Below, piece after piece: positions 54,872 through 64,000 of a stretch of 64,000 nucleotides of DNA. The position numbers were made by a program, and so were the translations under genes. Source of the stretch: Nonomuraea sp. SYSU D8015 (GTDB taxonomy: Bacteria; Actinomycetota; Actinomycetes; Streptosporangiales; Streptosporangiaceae); contig NZ_VJYI01000008.1 in NCBI RefSeq assembly GCF_008065375.1, forward strand, positions 186,001-250,000. The letters run 5' to 3'. Within the stretch, counting starts at the first letter, position 1. Every line of letters begins with the position of its first letter. Below the pieces are notes generated by a model. The model saw only the letters and a list, made by a program, of their open reading frames with translations, did not search any database and was not told the DNA's origin.

Positions 54872-56956
54872 ATGCCGGAACAGCAGACACGCCTGCTCGC
54901 GGAGCGCTACGAGCTCATCGCCCCCCTCGGCCGGGGGACCATGGGCACCGTGTGGCGCGCTCGCGACCGCGCGCTCGGGCGCGAGGTGGCGGTCAAGGAA
55001 ATCCGCCAGGACCCGGGACTCACCGAGGAACAGCGGGCCGAGCTGCGCGAACGCATGGTCCGCGAAGGCCGCATCGCCTCGCGGATCAACCACCCGTCCG
55101 TGGCCTCCATCCACGACGTGCTGATCCACGAGGGCAGTCCGTGGATCATCATGGAGCTCATCGAGGGACGCTCGCTGGAGCAGGTCATCGAGGAGGAGGG
55201 GCCGCTGCCGCCGCGGCTCGTGGCGGAGATCGGCGTCGACCTGCTCGGCGCCCTGCGGGCCGCGCACTCGCGCGGCATCACTCACCGCGACGTCAAGCCG
55301 GGCAACGTGCTCATCACCGAGAGCGGGCGCGTGGTGCTGACCGACTTCGGCATCGCCAAGGCCGAAGGCGACTCGCGGCTGACCAAGACGGGCATGGTGA
55401 TCGGCTCCCCCGGCTACACGGCTCCGGAACGTGCCAGGGGTGAGTACACCGGCCCGGAGTCGGACATCTGGTCTCTCGGGGCGACGCTGTACTTCGCCGT
55501 CGAGGGGCGGCCGGCGTACGAGCGGTCCACGATCGCCGAGACGCTGGCGGCGCTGCTCACCGAGAGCGCCGACCCGCCCACGCAGGCGGGGCAGCTGCGG
55601 CCCGTGCTGAACGGGCTGCTCAACAAGGACTACCGGCAGCGGCTGAACGCTGCCAAGGCGGAGACCCTGCTGCGCATGGTCGCCGACACCCCGACGAGCG
55701 AGATGCCGGTGCTCACGGCCGAGGCTCTTATGGCGCAGGAGGCAGATTTGCCCGACCCGTTCGCCGCCCCGAAAACCCCCGCCCCGCAGGGACCCGGCGG
55801 CCCTGGAGCCCAAGGAGGACCGGGCGGGCCGGTAGCGCAGGGGCCCGCGGGCGGACCTGGACACGGCCCTGGCGGGCCTGGAATGCCCGGACCGGGCGGT
55901 CCGGTCGGGCCGGGCGGCCACGGCCCTGGCGGGCCCGCTCAGGGGCCCGCAGGACGCGGAGGACCGGGTGCGGGCGGGCCCGGCACGCCAGGGGTTGGGG
56001 GACCCGGCACGGGCGGGCCGGGGCAGCGGCCGGTGCCCGGGCCGCAGGGACCGATGCAGGGGCCGGGATCCGGGTCTCAGCGCCCGGCACAGGGGCCGGG
56101 ATCCGGGCCTCAGATGCCTGGAGGAGCGGGGCAGGGACCTGGCTCAGGGCCACAGGGCCACGGACCCGGGTCAGGACCGCAGCGACCCGGATCTGGGTCA
56201 GGACCGCAGGGACCCGGACCGGGGTCGGGACCGCAGGGCCACAGACAGGGGTCGGGACCGCACGGGCCGATGCGTGGGGCGAATGCGCCCACCACGCCGC
56301 AGAACGCGCCCGGGCTCCCGCCGCAGGGACAGCAGCCGCCCTCGATGGGCGCTGGCGCGGCCGGACGCGGCCCCGGCGCACCGGGCGGGGCGGGACAAGG
56401 CAGGCCGGGCGCCGGGCAGGCGGCGCAGGGAGCCCGGTTCGCCGAGCAGGGCACCGCGCCCTTGCCGCAGGCAGGTGGGCCGGGCCAGGCGGGCGATCCA
56501 GGGGCCGAGGAGGGCTACGATCCCGACCGGACGGTGAGCATCGCACGTCCCAAGGGGCCCTTCCCCGGGGCGCCGGAGCAGAACCGGCCGCCGCAGCAGC
56601 CCGGTGACGAGGGCGCCATCACCACGATGCGCATCCAGACGCCACCGAGCGGCTCCCCTGGCCAGCAGGTCTATCCGCTGCCCACACCCCCCGCCCAACA
56701 GCAGCAGCCCATGCCGCACCAGCAGCACGGGATGCCGCAGCAGCAGGCCATGCCACCGGGCGCTCAACAGCCCGGCCAGCCGGGCCAGCAGGGTGTCCAC
56801 GAGGGCAAGGGGCTCGGGACGGATCTGTTCGCCATCGCCGGGCAGCCGGAGCAGAAGCCTGAGGGGAACCGCAACGGCATGCTGGTGCTCATGGCGGTGG
56901 CCGCCGCGGCCGCCGTGGTGATCGCCGTGCTCATCGTGGCGCTCTTCTCCAGCTGA
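54872..56956 (+). CDS. Ser/Thr protein kinase with Gly/Pro/Gln-rich linker and C-terminal membrane anchor
   Basis: 694 residues. Kinase domain at about 13-270 with Lys42 (VAVKEI), Asp140 ([10 protein letters not shown]), DFGIA and [11 protein letters not shown] roughly 350-residue linker is rich in Gly, Pro and Gln, made of short GPGSGPQ-like repeats. The final 25 residues are a membrane helix ([20 protein letters not shown]) with almost nothing beyond, so it is tail-anchored and lacks external sensor domains. ATG 54872; a longer start at 54788 overlaps the previous gene and is unlikely. Confidence 0.9.
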   Translation: MPEQQTRLLAERYELIAPLGRGTMGTVWRARDRALGREVAVKEIRQDPGLTEEQRAELRERMVREGRIASRINHPSVASIHDVLIHEGSPWIIMELIEGRSLEQVIEEEGPLPPRLVAEIGVDLLGALRAAHSRGITHRDVKPGNVLITESGRVVLTDFGIAKAEGDSRLTKTGMVIGSPGYTAPERARGEYTGPESDIWSLGATLYFAVEGRPAYERSTIAETLAALLTESADPPTQAGQLRPVLNGLLNKDYRQRLNAAKAETLLRMVADTPTSEMPVLTAEALMAQEADLPDPFAAPKTPAPQGPGGPGAQGGPGGPVAQGPAGGPGHGPGGPGMPGPGGPVGPGGHGPGGPAQGPAGRGGPGAGGPGTPGVGGPGTGGPGQRPVPGPQGPMQGPGSGSQRPAQGPGSGPQMPGGAGQGPGSGPQGHGPGSGPQRPGSGSGPQGPGPGSGPQGHRQGSGPHGPMRGANAPTTPQNAPGLPPQGQQPPSMGAGAAGRGPGAPGGAGQGRPGAGQAAQGARFAEQGTAPLPQAGGPGQAGDPGAEEGYDPDRTVSIARPKGPFPGAPEQNRPPQQPGDEGAITTMRIQTPPSGSPGQQVYPLPTPPAQQQQPMPHQQHGMPQQQAMPPGAQQPGQPGQQGVHEGKGLGTDLFAIAGQPEQKPEGNRNGMLVLMAVAAAAAVVIAVLIVALFSS

Positions 56957-57027
56957 CGACCTCTGGCCATCATCCAGCCGGACGACCACCCGCTGATCAT
57001 CGGAGGCCGTGGTTCAGACTGGAAGTC

Positions 57028-58413
57028 ATGAGCGAGTTCAGAATAGAACATGACTCGATGGGCGAGGTACGCGTGCCCGCCGGTGCGAGGTGGCGCGCGC
57101 AGACCCAGCGGGCAGTGGAGAACTTCCCTATCTCCGGACGGCCGCTCGAGCCGTCCCACATCGCCGCGCTGGGCCTGATCAAGGCGGTCGCCGCCGAGGT
57201 CAACGGCGAGCTGGGCGTGATCGACAAGGACATGGCCGAGGCCATCGCGCAGGCCGCCGCCGACGTGGCCGACAACGAGCACGACGACCAGTTCCCCATC
57301 GACGTGTTCCAGACTGGCTCGGGCACCTCGTCCAACATGAACGCCAACGAGGTCATCGCCACGCTGGCCGAGGAGCGGCTCGGCCGGCCGGTCCACCCCA
57401 ACGACCACGTCAACGCCTCGCAGTCGTCCAACGACGTCTTCCCCACCTCGATTCACGTGGCCGCCGCCACCGAGGTCATCTACCACCTGGTGCCGTCACT
57501 GCAGCACCTGGCGACCGCGTTGCGCGCCAAGGCGATGGAGTTCGACACGGTCGTCAAGTCGGGACGCACCCACCTGATGGACGCCACTCCCGTCACGCTC
57601 GGCCAGGAGTTCGGCGGGTACGCCTCGCAGGTCGAGCACGGAGTCAACCGGGTCAAGAGCGCGCTCGTCCACGTGGTGGAGCTGCCGCTCGGCGGCACCG
57701 CCGTCGGCACCGGCATCAACACGCCGCCGGGCTTCGCCGAGATGGCCGTCGCCAAGCTCAGCGAGGCGACCGGCATCAAGTTCGTCGAGGCGCCCGACCA
57801 TTTCGAGGCGCAGAGCGCGCAGGACTCCATCGTCGAGCTGTCCGGGCAACTCAAGGTCGTGGCCGTGGCGCTGAACAAGATCGCCAACGATCTCCGCTGG
57901 ATGGGGTCGGGCCCGCGGGCGGGCCTCGGCGAGATCAACCTGCCCGACCTGCAGCCCGGCTCGTCCATCATGCCCGGCAAGGTCAACCCGGTGATCCCCG
58001 AGGCCACGGCCATGGTCGCGGCCCAGGTCATCGGCAACGACGCGGCGATCACGTTCGCGGGCGCGTCCGGCAGCTTCGAGCTGAACGTGCAGCTGCCGCT
58101 CATCGCGCGCAACATCCTGGAGTCCATCAGGCTGCTGGCCAACGTCTCGCGCCTGCTCGCCGACCGGTGCGTCACCGGCATCACGGCGAACAAGGAGCGC
58201 CTGCGCGAGTACGCCGAGTCGTCCCCGTCGATCGTCACGCCGCTGAACAAGTACGTCGGCTACGAGGAGGCCGCCAGGATCGCCAAGCAGGCCCTCGCCG
58301 AGCGCAAGACCATCCGCGAGGTCGTCATCGAGCGCGGCCACGTGGCCGCGGGCACCCTGACCGAGGACCAGCTCGACGCCGCACTCGACGTGCTCTCGAT
58401 GACGCGCCCATAG
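57028..58413 (+). CDS. fumC: class II fumarate hydratase
   Basis: 461 residues. Fumarase/aspartase superfamily with [32 protein letters not shown] and the signature [15 protein letters not shown]. Oxygen-stable, cluster-free isozyme converting fumarate and malate. ATG 57028. The class I enzyme lies about 4 kb upstream with two kinases between. Confidence 0.97.
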   Translation: MSEFRIEHDSMGEVRVPAGARWRAQTQRAVENFPISGRPLEPSHIAALGLIKAVAAEVNGELGVIDKDMAEAIAQAAADVADNEHDDQFPIDVFQTGSGTSSNMNANEVIATLAEERLGRPVHPNDHVNASQSSNDVFPTSIHVAAATEVIYHLVPSLQHLATALRAKAMEFDTVVKSGRTHLMDATPVTLGQEFGGYASQVEHGVNRVKSALVHVVELPLGGTAVGTGINTPPGFAEMAVAKLSEATGIKFVEAPDHFEAQSAQDSIVELSGQLKVVAVALNKIANDLRWMGSGPRAGLGEINLPDLQPGSSIMPGKVNPVIPEATAMVAAQVIGNDAAITFAGASGSFELNVQLPLIARNILESIRLLANVSRLLADRCVTGITANKERLREYAESSPSIVTPLNKYVGYEEAARIAKQALAERKTIREVVIERGHVAAGTLTEDQLDAALDVLSMTRP

Positions 58414-58441
58414 CCCCGCTTTCCGCGCGTCCCCACGACTC

Positions 58442-58459
58442 CCCCGCACTTCGGCGGGG
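58442..58459. terminator. possible terminator between fumC and trpD
   Basis: CCCCGC-ACTTCG-GCGGGG forms a 6-bp stem between the convergent fumC (ends 58413) and trpD (ends 58540), followed by TCCCTTCT. Weak but well placed. Confidence 0.5.
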
Positions 58460-58539
58460 TCCCTTCTGGAGAGGAAGTCGAAGGGCACCGGGCACCCATG
58501 GCGCTGAGTGGGACGAAGCGGGCACGTGCGGAAACGGGC

Positions 58540-59598
58540 CTAGCCGCGCAGCGACCGCGTGGCGTGCCCCCAGCGGGTGAGCAGGGACAGGGCGGCGCCG
58601 GAGTCCACGGCGTCGGCGGCGCGCTTGTAGGCGCCGGCCAGGGCGGGCGTGAGCTCGTCCGCGAGCGGCGTGCCCTCGGCGGCCACGACGGCGGCGGCGG
58701 CGTTCAGGAGCACGATGTCGCGTACCGGGCCCCGCTCGCCCGCCAGGACGGTCCGCGCCACGGCGGCGTTGTCACGCGCGTCGCCGCCGCGCAGGTCGTC
58801 GGGGCGGGCACGCGGGATCGACAGGTCGGCGGGGTCGAAGGAGGTGCGCGTGACGGTGCCACGGCGTACGACCCAGATCGTCGAGGTGCCGCAGGTCGTC
58901 AGCTCGTCGAGCCCGTCGTCGCCGCGGAAGACCAGCGAGGAGCCGCCGCGCTCGGCCAGGACGCCCGCGATGATGGGCGCCAGCCCCGGATGGAAGACGC
59001 CCACGGCCTGCGCCGGGGGCAGGGCCGGGTTGGTGAGCGGGCCGAGGAAGTTGAAGACCGTGGGGACGCCCAGCTCGCGGCGCGGCCCCGCGGTCCGCCG
59101 CAACGCCGGGTTGAACGCCGGCGCGAAGCAGAACGTGATGCCGATCTCGTCGGCGATGTCCACGACCGCGGCGGGCGGAAGGTCGATGACCACGCCCAGT
59201 TCCTCCAGCACGTCGGCGGCGCCCGCCCGGGAGGAGGCGGCCCGGCCGCCGTGCTTGACGACCTTCACGCCCACGGCGGCGGCCACGATGGCGGCCATCG
59301 TGGAGATGTTCACGGTGTTGGCCTGGTCGCCGCCGGTGCCGACGAGGTCGACGGGATCGCCGGAGACCCGGATCGCGGCGGATCTGGACAGCATGCCGTC
59401 GGCCAGCCCGGACACCTCCTCCACGGTCTCGCCCTTGGCGCGCAGGGCGACGGCGAACGCGGCGATCTGGGCGTTCGTCGCCTCTCCCGACATGATCTGT
59501 TCCATGGCCCAGGCGGTCTGGCGGGAGGTGAGCGACACGCCGTCGAGGAGCAGGCTGAGGAGCTCGGCCCAGGTCGTGGTGATGGTGTCGTCGGTCAC
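58540..59598 (-). CDS. trpD: anthranilate phosphoribosyltransferase
   Basis: 352 residues. Helical N-terminal domain ([19 protein letters not shown]), PRPP-binding [14 protein letters not shown], and [20 protein letters not shown]. Second step of tryptophan synthesis, transferring phosphoribose to anthranilate. The start is probably GTG 59598, about 9 bases after AAAGGGG; ATG 59616 is also in frame. It stands alone, not in a trp operon, as in several actinomycetes. Confidence 0.94.
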   Translation of the reverse strand: MTDDTITTTWAELLSLLLDGVSLTSRQTAWAMEQIMSGEATNAQIAAFAVALRAKGETVEEVSGLADGMLSRSAAIRVSGDPVDLVGTGGDQANTVNISTMAAIVAAAVGVKVVKHGGRAASSRAGAADVLEELGVVIDLPPAAVVDIADEIGITFCFAPAFNPALRRTAGPRRELGVPTVFNFLGPLTNPALPPAQAVGVFHPGLAPIIAGVLAERGGSSLVFRGDDGLDELTTCGTSTIWVVRRGTVTRTSFDPADLSIPRARPDDLRGGDARDNAAVARTVLAGERGPVRDIVLLNAAAAVVAAEGTPLADELTPALAGAYKRAADAVDSGAALSLLTRWGHATRSLRG

Positions 59599-59838
59599 GA
59601 GGAGCGCCCCTTTCATCAGAGCTCGACGGGGGCGCGTGCGGATACCGACGGCCGCCTCGTCGAGGCGGCCGGTGTGCGTATGCGCTGGGAGGTCCGCCCT
59701 AGGAGGCGGGCCACCACTGAAGCGAATACGCGATCATGTGTCCAAAGATAGCAGACTCGTTGATCCACATAGCGAAGCACCGATCTATGTCGTCGGCACC
59801 CATGCGTCCCGGCGCGGCGACCGCCTAGGGTTCGGTGT

Positions 59839-60591
59839 ATGGCGAAGGAGCTGACTGGGCGGACCGCGCTGGTGACGGGGGCGGGAGCCGGCATCGGGGC
59901 GGCCTGCGCCCGCCGGCTGGCCGCGGCCGGGGCCAGGGTGCTGGTCGTCGACCTACGGGCCGAGCCCGCCGAGAAGGTGGCCGCCGAGCTGGGCGGCACG
60001 GCCGTGGTGGCCGATCTGAGCGATCCCGGGTTCGTGGCCGCACTGCCCGACGAACCCGTCGACATCGTCGTGAACAACGCGGGGTTCCAGCACGTCGCGC
60101 CGATCGAGGAGTTCCCGCCCGAGGTGTTCGCCACGATGCTGCGGGTCATGGTGGAGGCGCCGTTCCTGATCGCGCGGCGGGTGCTGCCCGGCATGTACGC
60201 CAGGGGCTGGGGAAGGTTCGTGAACATCTCGTCCGTGCACGGGCTGCGGGCCTCGCCGTTCAAGTCGGCGTACACGGCGGCCAAGCACGCGCTGGAGGGC
60301 TTCTCCAAGGCCCTGGCGCTGGAAGGGGCGCCCCACGGGGTGACCTCGACCTGCGTATGCCCCGCGTATGTGCGGACCGGGCTGGTCGAGGCGCAGATCG
60401 CCGACCAGGCCAAAGTGCACGGCATCGACCCGGACGAGGTCGTCGGGAGCATCATGCTGCAGCCCGCCGCGATCAAGCGGCTCATCGAGCCGATGGAGGT
60501 GGCCGAGCTGGTCGCCTACCTGTGCGGGCCGGCCGGCTCGTTCATCACCGGCGTGTCGCTGCCGGTCGACGGCGGCTGGACGGCGCGCTAG
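59839..60591 (+). CDS. 3-hydroxybutyrate dehydrogenase-like SDR
   Basis: 250 residues. NAD motif TGAGAGIGAACARR, NNAGFQHVAPIEEFP (the FQHVAPIEEFP segment is typical of 3-hydroxybutyrate dehydrogenases), catalytic Ser in ISSVHGLRAS and YTAAK. The C-terminal SFITGVSLPVDGGW is also usual. It interconverts 3-hydroxybutyrate and acetoacetate. Followed by a regulator and an MHS-family carrier, suggesting a use-and-uptake module for a short acid. Confidence 0.88.
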   Translation: MAKELTGRTALVTGAGAGIGAACARRLAAAGARVLVVDLRAEPAEKVAAELGGTAVVADLSDPGFVAALPDEPVDIVVNNAGFQHVAPIEEFPPEVFATMLRVMVEAPFLIARRVLPGMYARGWGRFVNISSVHGLRASPFKSAYTAAKHALEGFSKALALEGAPHGVTSTCVCPAYVRTGLVEAQIADQAKVHGIDPDEVVGSIMLQPAAIKRLIEPMEVAELVAYLCGPAGSFITGVSLPVDGGWTAR

Positions 60592-60694
60592 ATGACCACG
60601 CGAGGGAGTGCCGTCGCATGGAGGAGGAGCGACGAAGGAGCGACGGGGGAGGGCGGCGGCGTGTGGCGACCGGGCCGCCGAACGGAGTGAGGCC

Positions 60695-62842
60695 ATGAGC
60701 ACGCGCTACCTGGAGCTGCTGGCCAGGGAGGCGTCGGCGGTCGAGTTCGAGGGGCCGATCATCGAGGCCAGGGCGCGGGGCGCCGATCCGGCCGAGATCG
60801 AGGAGCTGGAGCAGGCCAAGGTCGAGGCGTTGAAGGTGCGGGCCCTGCTCAAGCGGCGGGCCAGGCGCGAGGCGGAGCTGTCGGCGCTGTACGACACCGC
60901 GGGCGACCTGGCGGCGTTGCGCGACCTGGACGCCGTGCTGGAGGCCATCGTGCATCGGGCCAGACAGCTGCTGGCGACCGACGTGGCCTACATGACGCTG
61001 CACGACCCCGAGCGGGGCGACACGTACATGCGGGTCACCGACGGGTCGATCTCGGCCAAGTTCCGTGCGCTGCGGCTGGCCTTGGGGGCGGGGCTGGGCG
61101 GCCTGGTGGCGCTGACGGCGACGCCGTACTCGACGGCCGACTACTTCGCCGACGACCGCTTCCGGCACGAGCAGCACATCGACGTGGCCGTCAAGGAGGA
61201 GGGCCTGGTCGCGATCCTCGGCGTGCCGCTGCGGCTCGGCAAGCGGGTGATCGGCGTGCTGATGGCGGCCAACCGCAGCGCCAGGCCGTTCCACCAGGAG
61301 GAGGTGTCGCTGCTGGCCAGCCTGGCCGCGCACGCCGCGGTGGCGATCGACAACGCCCGCCTGCTGCAGGAGACCAGGAACGCGCTGGAGGAGCTGTCCC
61401 AGGCCCACAAGACGGCCAGGGAGCACGGGGAGGCGGTGGAGCGGGCGGCGCTGGCCCACGACCGGATGACGTCTCTGGTGCTGCGCGGCGGAGGGATCGA
61501 GGACGTCGCGGCCGTGGTGACCGACGTGCTGGGCGGGTCGCTGGCCGTGCTCGACGACCTGGGGCGGCCGCTCACGGGCGACGTGGGCGAGCTCGACTCG
61601 GGGGTGTTCGAGGCGGCGCAGGCGTCCAGGGCGCTGGGGCGCACCGTGCGCCGGGGCGATCTGCTGATCGCGTCCGTGGACGTCGGCGGGGAGCCGCTGT
61701 GCACGCTCATCCTGCGCAGCGACGACGCCGACGAGCGGATCCTGGAGCGGGCAGCGCTGGTGTGCGCGTTGCTGCTGCTGTTCCGCAGGAGCGTGGCGGA
61801 GGCCGAGGGGCGGGTGAGGGGCGAGCTGCTCGACGACCTGATCTCCCGGCCGGACTCTCCCGGGCTCGCCGATCGGGCGCGCCGGCTCGGGGTCGACCTC
61901 GGCGCGCCGCACGTCGTCGTGGTGGCGCGGCACGACGGGCAGCGGGAGCGGGCCGCATTCTGGGCGTCGTCGCAGGCCGCGCTGCGGCACGGGCTCGCCG
62001 CCGGCCGGGCGGGCGAGGTGGTGCTGCTGCTGCCGGGCGACAACGCGGGCGCCATCGCGCAGCGGGTGGCGGCCGAGCTCAGCGCCTCACTCGGCGCTCC
62101 GGCGACGGCGGGCGCGGCCAGAGCGGACGCGAGCGGTTTGAGATCCACCACGCCGACCACAGGCATCGGCCGGGCAGCAGGACGCGCAGGACCGGGGCAC
62201 GCGGCAGAGGGCCTGGGAACGGGCCGCGGCGCAGGACCGGGGCACGCGGCAGGCGGCCTGGGAACGGGCCGCGCCGCTAGTCCGGGGCACGCGGCAGGCG
62301 GCGCGGTAACGGGCCGCGGTGCGAGGCCGGGGCACCCGGTCGGAGGCGTGGGAACGGGTCAGGCGGTGGAGGGCGGACACTGGGCGGAGGCGGGCGTGGG
62401 CGGCGCCGATGACGGCAGTGTGGCCGCCGCCTACCAGGAGGCGCGGCGGTGCGCCGAGGCGCTGATCGCTCTCGGGCGGGCCGGTGACGGCGCGAGCGCG
62501 GCGGAGCTGGGCTTCGTCGGGCTGCTCGTGGGCGACGGCCGCGACGTGGGCGGCTTCGTCGACCGGGTGCTCGGCGCGGTGATCGACTACGACGCGCGCC
62601 GGGGCACCGCCCTGGCCGACACGCTGTCGGCGTACTTCGGCACCGGCGGCTCGCCCTCCCGTACGGCCGAGGCCATGCACATCCACGTCAACACCGTCAC
62701 GCAGCGCCTCGACCGCATCGGCAAGCTGCTCGGCGACGGCTGGCTGGAGCCGGAGCGGGCGCTGGAGATCCAGCTGGCGCTGCGCCTGCACCGGCTCGGC
62801 CACACATCCACACCACAGACTGTGGGCCCCGACTCCATATGA
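60695..62842 (+). CDS. GAF/PucR-type transcriptional regulator with repeat insertion
   Basis: 715 residues. A helical N-terminus (about 1-60) and a GAF domain (about 75-220) come first. A GGDEF-like/central PucR region follows, interrupted at about 495-553 by a Gly/Ala-rich repeat. The C-terminal PucR HTH is at about 640-700 (ALADTLSAYFGTGGSPSRTA, HIHVNTVTQRLDRIGKLLG). The gene lies between the 3-hydroxybutyrate dehydrogenase and the MHS transporter, likely its targets. ATG 60695 has a GGAGTGAGG leader. Confidence 0.88.
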   Translation: MSTRYLELLAREASAVEFEGPIIEARARGADPAEIEELEQAKVEALKVRALLKRRARREAELSALYDTAGDLAALRDLDAVLEAIVHRARQLLATDVAYMTLHDPERGDTYMRVTDGSISAKFRALRLALGAGLGGLVALTATPYSTADYFADDRFRHEQHIDVAVKEEGLVAILGVPLRLGKRVIGVLMAANRSARPFHQEEVSLLASLAAHAAVAIDNARLLQETRNALEELSQAHKTAREHGEAVERAALAHDRMTSLVLRGGGIEDVAAVVTDVLGGSLAVLDDLGRPLTGDVGELDSGVFEAAQASRALGRTVRRGDLLIASVDVGGEPLCTLILRSDDADERILERAALVCALLLLFRRSVAEAEGRVRGELLDDLISRPDSPGLADRARRLGVDLGAPHVVVVARHDGQRERAAFWASSQAALRHGLAAGRAGEVVLLLPGDNAGAIAQRVAAELSASLGAPATAGAARADASGLRSTTPTTGIGRAAGRAGPGHAAEGLGTGRGAGPGHAAGGLGTGRAASPGHAAGGAVTGRGARPGHPVGGVGTGQAVEGGHWAEAGVGGADDGSVAAAYQEARRCAEALIALGRAGDGASAAELGFVGLLVGDGRDVGGFVDRVLGAVIDYDARRGTALADTLSAYFGTGGSPSRTAEAMHIHVNTVTQRLDRIGKLLGDGWLEPERALEIQLALRLHRLGHTSTPQTVGPDSI
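62179..62355 (+). repeat. 45-bp in-frame tandem repeats in the PucR-type regulator
   Basis: Three full 45-bp units (62221-62265, 62266-62310, 62311-62355) follow a shorter related one (from about 62179). They encode 15-residue repeats such as GRGAGPGHAAGGLGT. They keep the frame and lie between domains. Confidence 0.9.
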
Positions 62843-62845
62843 GTG

Positions 62846-62875
62846 ATGCCGGTCACTCTTTAGCGTGACCGGCAT
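62846..62875. promoter_or_regulatory. perfect 11-bp inverted repeat over the MHS transporter start
   Basis: ATGCCGGTCAC-N8-GTGACCGGCAT covers the region from 4 bases after the regulator stop to within the transporter ATG (62874). As DNA it could be an operator; as RNA a hairpin would occlude the transporter start and could also act as terminator. The PucR-type regulator upstream is a candidate binder. Confidence 0.65.
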
Positions 62876-64000
62876 GGCCACTTCCATCAAGAAGATCGTC
62901 GCCGCGAGCCTGATCGGCACCACCATCGAGTGGTACGACTTCTTCCTGTACGGCTCGGCAGCCGCCCTCGTGTTCAACAAGCTCTTCTTCCCCGAGTCCG
63001 ACCCGCTGACCGGCACACTGCTGTCGTTCCTCACCTACGCCGTCGGATTCGTCGCCCGCCCGCTCGGCGGCCTGGTCTTCGGCCACTTCGGCGACCGCGT
63101 GGGCCGCAAGACGCTGCTGGTCGTCAGCCTGCTGCTGATGGGCGCCGCCACGTTCCTCATCGGCTGCCTGCCGACGTACGAGACCCTCGGCCCGGCCGCG
63201 GCGCTGCTGCTGACGGCGCTCCGGCTGGTGCAGGGCTTCGCGCTGGGCGGCGAGTGGGGCGGCGCGGTGCTGATCGTCTCCGAGCACGGCGACAACGGCC
63301 GGCGCGGCTTCTGGGCGTCCTGGCCGCAGGCCGGCGCTCCCGGCGGGAATCTGCTGGCCACCGGCGTGCTGGCGGCGCTGGCCGCCTGGCAGCCGGACGA
63401 GGCGTTCCTGTCGTGGGGCTGGCGGGTGCCGTTCCTGCTGTCGGGCGTGCTGGTGCTGATCGGCCTGTGGATCCGGCTGTCGATCAGCGAGTCGCCGGTG
63501 TTCCAGCAGGCCCCGCCGGAGGAGCGGGCGCCGATCGTCGGCGTGCTCCGCGACCACTGGAAGGACGTGATCACCGCGATCGGCGCGCGCCTGGCCGAGA
63601 ACATCTCCTTCTACCTGCTGACCGTCTTCGTCATCACCTACGCCAAGACGAACGGCATCCCCAACTCGACGGTGCTGAACGCGGTGCTGATCGCCTCCGG
63701 GATCCACTTCGTCACGATCCCGATGTGGGGCGCGCTGTCCGACCGCGTCGGCCGCCGCCCGATCTACCTGGCGGGCGCCGCCGGCATCGGAGTGTGGATC
63801 TTCGCCTTCTTCCCGCTCGTCGACACGGGCAACTTCCTGGCGATCACCCTCGCCGTCACGGTCGGCCTGCTCTTCCACGGCATGATGTACGGCCCGCAGG
63901 CGGCCTTCTTCTCCGAGCTGTTCGGCACCAGGATGCGCTACACCGGCGTGTCGATCGGGGCGCAGCTGTCGGCGATCGTGGCGGGCGCGCTGGCCCCCAT
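62874..64000 (+). CDS. MHS-family MFS transporter (metabolite:H+ symporter), 3' end outside window
   Basis: The first 375 codons of a transporter of the MHS group (ProP, KgtP, ShiA). It starts MATSIKKIVAASLIGTTIEW with YDFFLYGSAAA, the diagnostic N-terminus. The loop motif GHFGDRVGRKT lies between helices 2 and 3, and GALSDRVGRRPIYL in the second half. Roughly ten of twelve helices are present before the window ends. Probably takes up a small carboxylic acid with protons. The gene follows the regulator closely and carries the palindrome over its start. Confidence 0.88.
   Translation, partial: MATSIKKIVAASLIGTTIEWYDFFLYGSAAALVFNKLFFPESDPLTGTLLSFLTYAVGFVARPLGGLVFGHFGDRVGRKTLLVVSLLLMGAATFLIGCLPTYETLGPAAALLLTALRLVQGFALGGEWGGAVLIVSEHGDNGRRGFWASWPQAGAPGGNLLATGVLAALAAWQPDEAFLSWGWRVPFLLSGVLVLIGLWIRLSISESPVFQQAPPEERAPIVGVLRDHWKDVITAIGARLAENISFYLLTVFVITYAKTNGIPNSTVLNAVLIASGIHFVTIPMWGALSDRVGRRPIYLAGAAGIGVWIFAFFPLVDTGNFLAITLAVTVGLLFHGMMYGPQAAFFSELFGTRMRYTGVSIGAQLSAIVAGALAP

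Overview
The window is high-GC DNA (many GTG starts, strong G/C third-position bias) from an actinobacterium. The sigma-factor/CU044_5270 pair, a DUF5999 protein, a class II GlpX, an F420-type nitroreductase-like protein, many TetR regulators and cytoplasmic-kinase Ser/Thr kinases point to a filamentous actinomycete. A Streptosporangiales member such as Nonomuraea is my guess, and it is an inference only. Part of the gene order (xseA, an Rv1109c-like protein, ispH, an Rv1111c-like membrane protein, ychF, and separately glpX, a DUF4245 protein and fumarase) recalls the Mycobacterium tuberculosis Rv1098c-Rv1112 neighbourhood as I remember it.

Layout. (1) 1-2671: an ECF sigma factor with its coupled partner, then three decayed genes (TetR regulator, MmyB-type XRE regulator, MFS transporter). 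(2) 2702-13557: two complete, different succinate dehydrogenase operons. Between them sits a chain of four overlapping regulatory genes: a LysR regulator, a response-regulator/PP2C-type phosphatase, a histidine kinase and a single-domain response regulator. (3) 13609-28491, all on the minus strand: a locus resembling a Gram-positive (Tcp-type) type IV secretion system. It has TcpC-, TcpD- and TcpE-like proteins, a VirB4-like ATPase, a VirB6-like polytopic protein, a VirB8-like protein and a lytic transglycosylase/NlpC-P60 enzyme, plus two secreted Pro/Ala-rich proteins and a Nudix hydrolase. The TcpE-like domain is fused through a roughly 800-residue disordered linker to a ParA/MinD-like domain whose P-loop lysine is replaced by glutamine. 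No relaxase, coupling protein or integrase is visible. (4) 28922-38726: housekeeping genes (xseB, xseA, ispH, rmuC, ychF, HIT protein) with an F420-type oxidoreductase/TetR pair and a broken MazG-like gene. (5) 38777-50068: accessory and regulator-rich DNA, including a blasticidin-S-deaminase-like protein, an EamA exporter/MocR pair, MFS/TetR and SDR/TetR pairs, glpX and several membrane proteins. (6) 50208-58413: XRE regulator, class I fumarase, two tandem Ser/Thr kinases and class II fumarase. (7) 58540-64000: trpD, then a 3-hydroxybutyrate-dehydrogenase-like enzyme, a GAF/PucR-type regulator and an MHS-family transporter that runs off the window.

Functional themes. Succinate and fumarate oxidation are duplicated (two succinate dehydrogenases, two fumarases of different cofactor class), and signalling genes lie beside both sets. 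The most unusual system is the secretion-like locus. Many start codons overlap the preceding stop (ATGA or GTGA), which supports operon calls and start choices. I saw no rRNA, tRNA or CRISPR array. Function calls rest on recognisable motifs and family resemblance; no database search was possible.
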